Assembly (NCBI GenBank): GCA_012514635.1
Contig: JAAYZX010000036.1
Span: 1-56,844 of the forward strand
Source: Actinomycetota bacterium
GTDB taxonomy: Bacteria > Actinomycetota > Thermoleophilia > RBG-16-64-13
Reading direction: 5' to 3'
DNA: 56,844 bases
Each line of letters begins with the position of its first letter. Position 1 is the stretch's first letter. This document shows positions 53,137 to 56,844 of the stretch, one piece after another. The position numbers were made by a program, and so were the translations under genes. The notes below the pieces were generated by a model. It was not told where the DNA came from. It saw only the letters and a list, made by a program, of their open reading frames with translations, and searched no databases.

Positions 53137-54544
53137 GTTGGAAATGGCTGTGCCTGCTGCGCTTCGTGACGACGGCGCCGCCCTGTTGGACGTCGGTCGT
53201 AGGGTGGTGGCTGTGGCCGAAGGTATGGGAGGAGATATCGAGGCTTATGTTGAGCACTCACTCACCACAACGATCAAGGTCTACGAGGGCAAACCAGAGT
53301 CCATTGTTGTAGCGGAGCCGCGTGGTCTGGGTGTGCGCTTCATCAGGGAGGGTCGTCTGGGGTATGCGTATACGTCGGATCTAAGTGAGGGTGGGATTGG
53401 GGCGGCGGTGGATGCGGCTGTGGCCGCATCCACCGCCGCCGGCACCGACGAGTACGTCCAACTTGCCGCCCCGCCGCAGAGTCCGGCATCGGATCTCCAC
53501 AACGCCTACGCTCTGTGGTCTCCAGAGTTGGGGGAGTTAGGGATCGATGATAGGACCGCCCTCGCAGTTGCCGCGGAGACCGGTGCTCTTGCGGACTCCG
53601 CGGTGCGGAAAGTGGAGAAAGCCGTCTACACGGATGCCGATCGTCGCGTAGGGATCGTCTCTTCCCGGGGGATTGAGTTGTGGGCGGCCTCCATCTACTC
53701 GCTCGTGTATGTTTACGCTCACGCTGAGCGGGGCGGGGAGGTCCGTTCGGGCTTAGCGGCCGTCGGCGGTAGGGAGGGGGTTGATAAGCTCCAGCCCGAG
53801 GCAGTGGGCAAGGAAGCTGCCGAACATGCGCGTAGGTTGCTGGGCGCCAAGCCCTGTTCTTCCGGCCGGTACGTAGTGGTTCTGGATCGCGAGGTGACTG
53901 CGGCCCTTATCTCGGCACTGGCTCCTGCGTTCAGTGCAGACGCCGTGCAGAAAGGCAGGTCGGTATTTGCCGGCAAAGAGGGCCAATGTCTGGCTCCGTC
54001 TTCCTTCCGGCTCTGGGACGACGGGGTCCATCCGTTGGGGCCGGCCACCTTTCCCTTCGATGACGAGGGCGTGGTAAGGAGTGGTCGCACGGCGGTGGTG
54101 CAGGAAGGACGGTTGTCATCGTTCCTGTACGACTCGCGTACAGCCGCTAAGGCCGGTGTGGTGTCTACGGGTAACGCCGGGCGCTCTTCGTATCGGGTGG
54201 CACCTATGCCGGGTCCCACCAACCTGGTGGTGGAGGCCGAGGGCCAAGGAAGCCTGTCAGATTTGGTGGGTCGTGTGGGCGAGGGGCTCTATGTGTGCGA
54301 CGTGAGCGGTCTCCACTCCGGCATCAACAACATCAGCGGTGAGATCTCTGTTGGGATCAGTGGGCACTTGATACGGCAGGGGCGCTTGTGTGAACCGGTT
54401 CGCGAAGTCACAATAGCCACTGATGTGCTGTCGCTTCTATCCGGTATCGTAGATGCGGCGACAGACAACCGTTGGGACGTGGTGTACGGGGGTGTTTTAT
54501 CGCCTTCGATCGCCATTGAGGGGGTCGCTGTTTCCGGTGCATAA
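53126..54544 (+). CDS. tldE: TldE/PmbA-family metalloprotease partner
   Basis: 472 aa. It shares the TldD-like fold but lacks the HExxxH motif, as TldE (PmbA) subunits do. Landmarks are GLGVRFIREGRLGYAYTSD, DSRTAAKAGVVSTGNAGR and SGLHSGINNISGEISVGI. It forms the inactive half of the protease that shapes the substrate channel. The ATG at 53126 has AGGAGG eight bases upstream and lies inside the end of tldD. It precedes pyrE by 52 bp. Confidence 0.9.
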   Translation: MPPELEMAVPAALRDDGAALLDVGRRVVAVAEGMGGDIEAYVEHSLTTTIKVYEGKPESIVVAEPRGLGVRFIREGRLGYAYTSDLSEGGIGAAVDAAVAASTAAGTDEYVQLAAPPQSPASDLHNAYALWSPELGELGIDDRTALAVAAETGALADSAVRKVEKAVYTDADRRVGIVSSRGIELWAASIYSLVYVYAHAERGGEVRSGLAAVGGREGVDKLQPEAVGKEAAEHARRLLGAKPCSSGRYVVVLDREVTAALISALAPAFSADAVQKGRSVFAGKEGQCLAPSSFRLWDDGVHPLGPATFPFDDEGVVRSGRTAVVQEGRLSSFLYDSRTAAKAGVVSTGNAGRSSYRVAPMPGPTNLVVEAEGQGSLSDLVGRVGEGLYVCDVSGLHSGINNISGEISVGISGHLIRQGRLCEPVREVTIATDVLSLLSGIVDAATDNRWDVVYGGVLSPSIAIEGVAVSGA

Positions 54545-54596
54545 GGATGGCGAGCGGTGGGGGCAAGGGCGAATGGTTGCACCTCAAGGAGGCAGT

Positions 54597-55139
54597 GTGG
54601 ACAAGGAGTCGTTGGGCAAGCTGTTATTGTCGGTTTCGTATTTGGAAGGAGATTTCGTCTTGCGCTCGGGCAGGCGAAGCCGGTACTACCTTGACAAGTA
54701 CCTGTTTGAAACCGACCCGCGAGTGCTCAAAGGCATCGTGGAACACATGGCAGCTATGATTCGGCAGCAGTCCGGATCTGTGGGCGGCTACCAGCGGCTC
54801 GGCGCTCCCGAGTTGGGCGCAGTGGCATTGGGTGCTGGACTTTCTCTTGAACTAGGATTACCTTTGCTTATAGTGCGTAAGCAGGCCAAGGACTATGGTA
54901 CGGCCAAGGCTATGGAAGGCGCTTTTCTCCCGGGTGAGCGCGTTGCGGTTGTGGAGGATATTGTCACCTCGGGAGGTGCTGCGCTGACCGCTGTTGAGGC
55001 GCTTCGTGTGGCCGGACTGGAAGCGGGTGACCTGTTCTGTGTGGTCGACAGAGAGGAAGGGGGTAGAGAAAGCGCGGCTGCAGCCGGTGTGAACCTTCAT
55101 CCGCTGTTCACGGCAACGGAGTTGGGAATAAAAGCGTAG
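54597..55139 (+). CDS. pyrE: Orotate phosphoribosyltransferase
   Basis: 180 aa. The PRPP-binding motif VVEDIVTSGGAALTAVEALR is diagnostic, and RYYLDKYLFET is the family's N-terminal substrate strand. It converts orotate and PRPP to OMP in pyrimidine synthesis. The GTG at 54597 has AAGGAGG four bases upstream; an ATG at 54573 would add eight residues. pyrF, the next step, is nearby but behind the HU gene with its own signals. Confidence 0.93.
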   Translation: MDKESLGKLLLSVSYLEGDFVLRSGRRSRYYLDKYLFETDPRVLKGIVEHMAAMIRQQSGSVGGYQRLGAPELGAVALGAGLSLELGLPLLIVRKQAKDYGTAKAMEGAFLPGERVAVVEDIVTSGGAALTAVEALRVAGLEAGDLFCVVDREEGGRESAAAAGVNLHPLFTATELGIKA

Positions 55140-55147
55140 GATTGGGA

Positions 55148-55171
55148 CCCAAGCGTAGCCGGGAGCTTGGG
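55148..55171 (+). terminator. Hairpin after pyrE
   Basis: CCCAAGC at 55148-55154 pairs with GCTTGGG at 55165-55171 across a 10-base loop, 8 bp after the pyrE stop. It lacks a T-run, so termination may be weak. Confidence 0.5.
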
Positions 55172-55197
55172 ATGGTATTAGAAACTGTGATGGAGGG

Positions 55198-55227
55198 TTG
55201 CCGACCCGGGGCAATGACCGCTAGTAT
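55198..55227 (+). promoter_or_regulatory. Candidate promoter of the HU gene
   Basis: TTGCCG (55198-55203) and TAGTAT (55222-55227) are separated by 18 bases, 33 bp before the start codon. Both boxes are imperfect but the position is right. Confidence 0.35.
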
Positions 55228-55259
55228 CAGTCGACAAACAAAGACAAGGGGAGGCTAAC

Positions 55260-55532
55260 GTGACCAAATCGGAATTCATCGAGAGGTTCGCGGCGCGGGC
55301 GGGTTTGAGCAAGAAGGATGCCGCGGCAGCGGTCGATGCGTTCATCGATGTGGTTAAGAGCGCGCTGGAGGAGGGAGAAGAAGTCCAGTTCACGGGTTTT
55401 GGGAAATTCTACGTTCAGACTAGAAATGCCCGGGAAGGTATCAATCCTCAAACCAAGGCCAAGATCACCATTGCAGCTACGCGCGTGCCCAGATTCAGTG
55501 CGGGGTCGGCTTTGAAGGCGGCGGTGCGCTGA
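55260..55532 (+). CDS. hup: HU-family DNA-binding protein
   Basis: 90 aa, the exact HU length. MTKSEFIERFAARAGLSKKD, GFGKFYVQTRNAREGINPQT and ending in SALKAAV match HU (nucleoid-associated, DNA-bending). In the DNA-binding arm VPRFSAG is conserved where HU has VPxFxAG. The GTG start has AGGGGAGG upstream. It has its own promoter and terminator and lies between pyrE and pyrF. Confidence 0.93.
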   Translation: MTKSEFIERFAARAGLSKKDAAAAVDAFIDVVKSALEEGEEVQFTGFGKFYVQTRNAREGINPQTKAKITIAATRVPRFSAGSALKAAVR

Positions 55533-55567
55533 ATAGCGGGAGGTCTTCTTCCCATATGGTATTTCAG

Positions 55568-55592
55568 GGGCCGCGCTGAGCGCGGCCCTTTT
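55568..55592 (+). terminator. Intrinsic terminator of the HU gene
   Basis: GGGCCGCGC (55568-55576) pairs with GCGCGGCCC (55580-55588), loop TGA, followed by TTTT (55589-55592). It is the most classical terminator in the window, 36 bp after the stop. Confidence 0.85.
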
Positions 55593-55642
55593 GTGCACGA
55601 GGGACTGCGCGTCCGGTCCCCATCGGCAATGGAGGCTCTCTT

Positions 55643-56536
55643 GTGTCCAACATGTTTTGCGATCGACTTGCCGCAGCCATTTTAGAGAAGCGCTCACACG
55701 TAGTAGTGGGGCTGGATCCCAACTACTCTCTTCTGCCCCGCGAGATCACCGAATCGTGGGGTAGTGATGCGCCCTCTACGGAGGCAACGTGTGAGGCCTA
55801 TCGAAGATTCATCTTTCCTCTTCTAGAAGTACTGACAGAGGAAGCGGTAGCAGTGAAGATTCAGGCCGCTTTCTTCGAGGCGCTGGGTTGGGAAGGGATG
55901 CGGCTATTTGAGGAGGCTGTCGGGGAGGCGCAGCGGCTGGGGTATCTCGTGATCGCTGACGCCAAACGGGGCGATATAGGAAACACGGCAGAGGCTTACG
56001 CGCGCGCACACTTGGATGTGATGGGCGCTGATGCCCTCACGGTGAATCCGTATTTCGGTACGGACGGCATGGAGCCGTTCCTGCAACGTACGCGCAACCA
56101 GGGCAAAGGCCTATTTGTTTTGGTTAAAACGTCCAACCCTAGTTCTTCCGATTTACAGGACTTGGTCCTAGGCGACGGCCGCCTTGTATATGAAGCGGTG
56201 GGAGATCTTGTGCAGCATTGGGCAAGAGAGTCGAGAGGTGGGAGGGGTTGGTCGGCCGTGGGGGCCGTGGTAGGAGGCACTCACCCATCCCAAGCCCGAC
56301 AGTTGCGGCAACGTATACCGGAAGTCCCGTTTCTGATCCCGGGCTACGGTGCCCAAGGAGCCACAGCCTCTGATCTGCAGGGCCTATTTGGGACTGATCG
56401 TGTGGGTGCGGTTGTGAATTCGGCTCGGGCCATCTTGTATGCGCACCGCACATCGGAGAAGCCGTGGTTAGATGCTGCTCGTGAGGAGGCGGCCGCCATG
56501 AGACGGGCGCTGTGGGAGGTCTCAGGCGGGGGATAG
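55643..56536 (+). CDS. pyrF: Orotidine 5'-phosphate decarboxylase, type 2
   Basis: 297 aa, the long (type 2) form common in actinobacteria. The catalytic motif IADAKRGDIGNTA is visible, VGLDPNYSLLP opens the barrel and VNPYFGTDGMEPF follows. It decarboxylates OMP to UMP. GTG 55643 with GGAGG upstream is preferred to ATG 55652. The stop is immediately followed, without a gap, by the GTG of the small membrane gene, so the two are coupled. Confidence 0.93.
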   Translation: MSNMFCDRLAAAILEKRSHVVVGLDPNYSLLPREITESWGSDAPSTEATCEAYRRFIFPLLEVLTEEAVAVKIQAAFFEALGWEGMRLFEEAVGEAQRLGYLVIADAKRGDIGNTAEAYARAHLDVMGADALTVNPYFGTDGMEPFLQRTRNQGKGLFVLVKTSNPSSSDLQDLVLGDGRLVYEAVGDLVQHWARESRGGRGWSAVGAVVGGTHPSQARQLRQRIPEVPFLIPGYGAQGATASDLQGLFGTDRVGAVVNSARAILYAHRTSEKPWLDAAREEAAAMRRALWEVSGGG

Positions 56537-56710
56537 GTGCCGGTGCGGTCGTGGGCAAAGTTGGCAATTCCGGTGACTGTGCTGCTGGTAGCGTTGCTGG
56601 CCATGGCGTTCATAGCGTCGACCCAGCTTGGGCGCAGTCGCGTGGTTCCGGCGCGGTCTTTGACCGTCACCACCACCGTCACCACCGTGTTGACACATGA
56701 GGGTTATTAG
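56537..56710 (+). CDS. Small single-pass membrane protein after pyrF
   Basis: 57 aa starting at GTG 56537, directly after the pyrF TAG. LAIPVTVLLVALLAMAFIAS is a transmembrane segment, followed by a Thr-rich external tail (LTVTTTVTTVLTHEGY). No family is recognised. Its tight coupling to pyrF and clean reading frame make it likely real; the zero-base gap favours co-translation. Confidence 0.5.
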   Translation: MPVRSWAKLAIPVTVLLVALLAMAFIASTQLGRSRVVPARSLTVTTTVTTVLTHEGY

Positions 56711-56784
56711 TTGCGGTTGCCGCGCACCCGGTTTTCCTGGACACCTGAAGGGGGTTAACCTGTAGCCCCAGAAAGGTGCAAGAG

Positions 56785-56844
56785 ATGAGCGAACAGGAGA
56801 CGAAGAGGGTGAGAGGCGGGCAGAGGGCGCCGTTCCCGGAGGGA
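56785..56844 (+). CDS. Start of an unidentified gene (truncated by window end)
   Basis: Only 20 codons are visible: MSEQETKRVRGGQRAPFPEG. GAAAGGTG lies 9 bases before the ATG. In actinobacteria pyrF is often followed by mihF and gmk, but this N-terminus resembles neither clearly. The protein cannot be named. Confidence 0.4.
   Translation, partial: MSEQETKRVRGGQRAPFPEG

Overview
The window looks like chromosomal DNA of a high-GC Gram-positive-type bacterium, roughly 58-60% GC. GTG and TTG starts are common, groESL is preceded by a CIRCE operator, the orotidine decarboxylase is of the long type-2 kind, and many operons end in GC-rich hairpins without a strong U-tract. A deep-branching, perhaps anaerobic Actinomycetota lineage is my best guess, with low confidence on rank. 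I see no rRNA, tRNA, CRISPR array or transposase.

1-31 kb is a catabolic island. A plus-strand operon (243-9607) encodes a hydantoinase/oxoprolinase-type pair (HyuA+HyuB), a CoA ligase and a three-part biotin-dependent acyl-CoA carboxylase. It runs head-on into a minus-strand operon (18120-9674) with a second HyuA+HyuB pair, an Asp/Glu/hydantoin racemase-like protein, a split B12 acyl-CoA mutase and a second CoA ligase. Next come a GAF/LuxR regulator, a three-subunit molybdenum hydroxylase of the xanthine dehydrogenase family, a dihydropyrimidinase-like amidohydrolase and a 1471-aa activase-type protein with two ATPase domains. Together they could hydroxylate and open a nitrogen heterocycle or cyclic amide, make a CoA thioester, and carboxylate and rearrange it. 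The substrate is unknown. The mutase has lost the catalytic histidine motif and has a remodelled substrate loop, so it is unlikely to be an ordinary methylmalonyl-CoA mutase.

31-41 kb is a small minus-strand operon followed by housekeeping genes. The minus-strand genes are a 48-aa ORF, a DUF2520 Rossmann protein with no canonical start codon, YjbQ and a hexulose-phosphate synthase-RraA fusion. The plus strand has a tiny FmdB-like zinc ribbon coupled to a family-4 uracil-DNA glycosylase, then tsaE-tsaB-rimI-tsaD, groES-groEL and a CPA1 antiporter.

41-51 kb is accessory. It has a glycosyltransferase fused to a P-loop kinase, a BsuPI-domain lipoprotein and a decaying defence-like patch. That patch holds a DUF3850/PUA gene, an ASCH gene, a GNAT protein, an AbiEi antitoxin remnant, a large single-chain restriction-modification gene split by one in-frame TAG, and a remnant of a second copy of that gene's C-terminus. 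A SAM methyltransferase follows.

51-57 kb is core again: Roadblock/LC7 protein, small membrane protein, tldD, tldE, pyrE, HU, pyrF, a small membrane protein and the first 20 codons of an unidentified gene.
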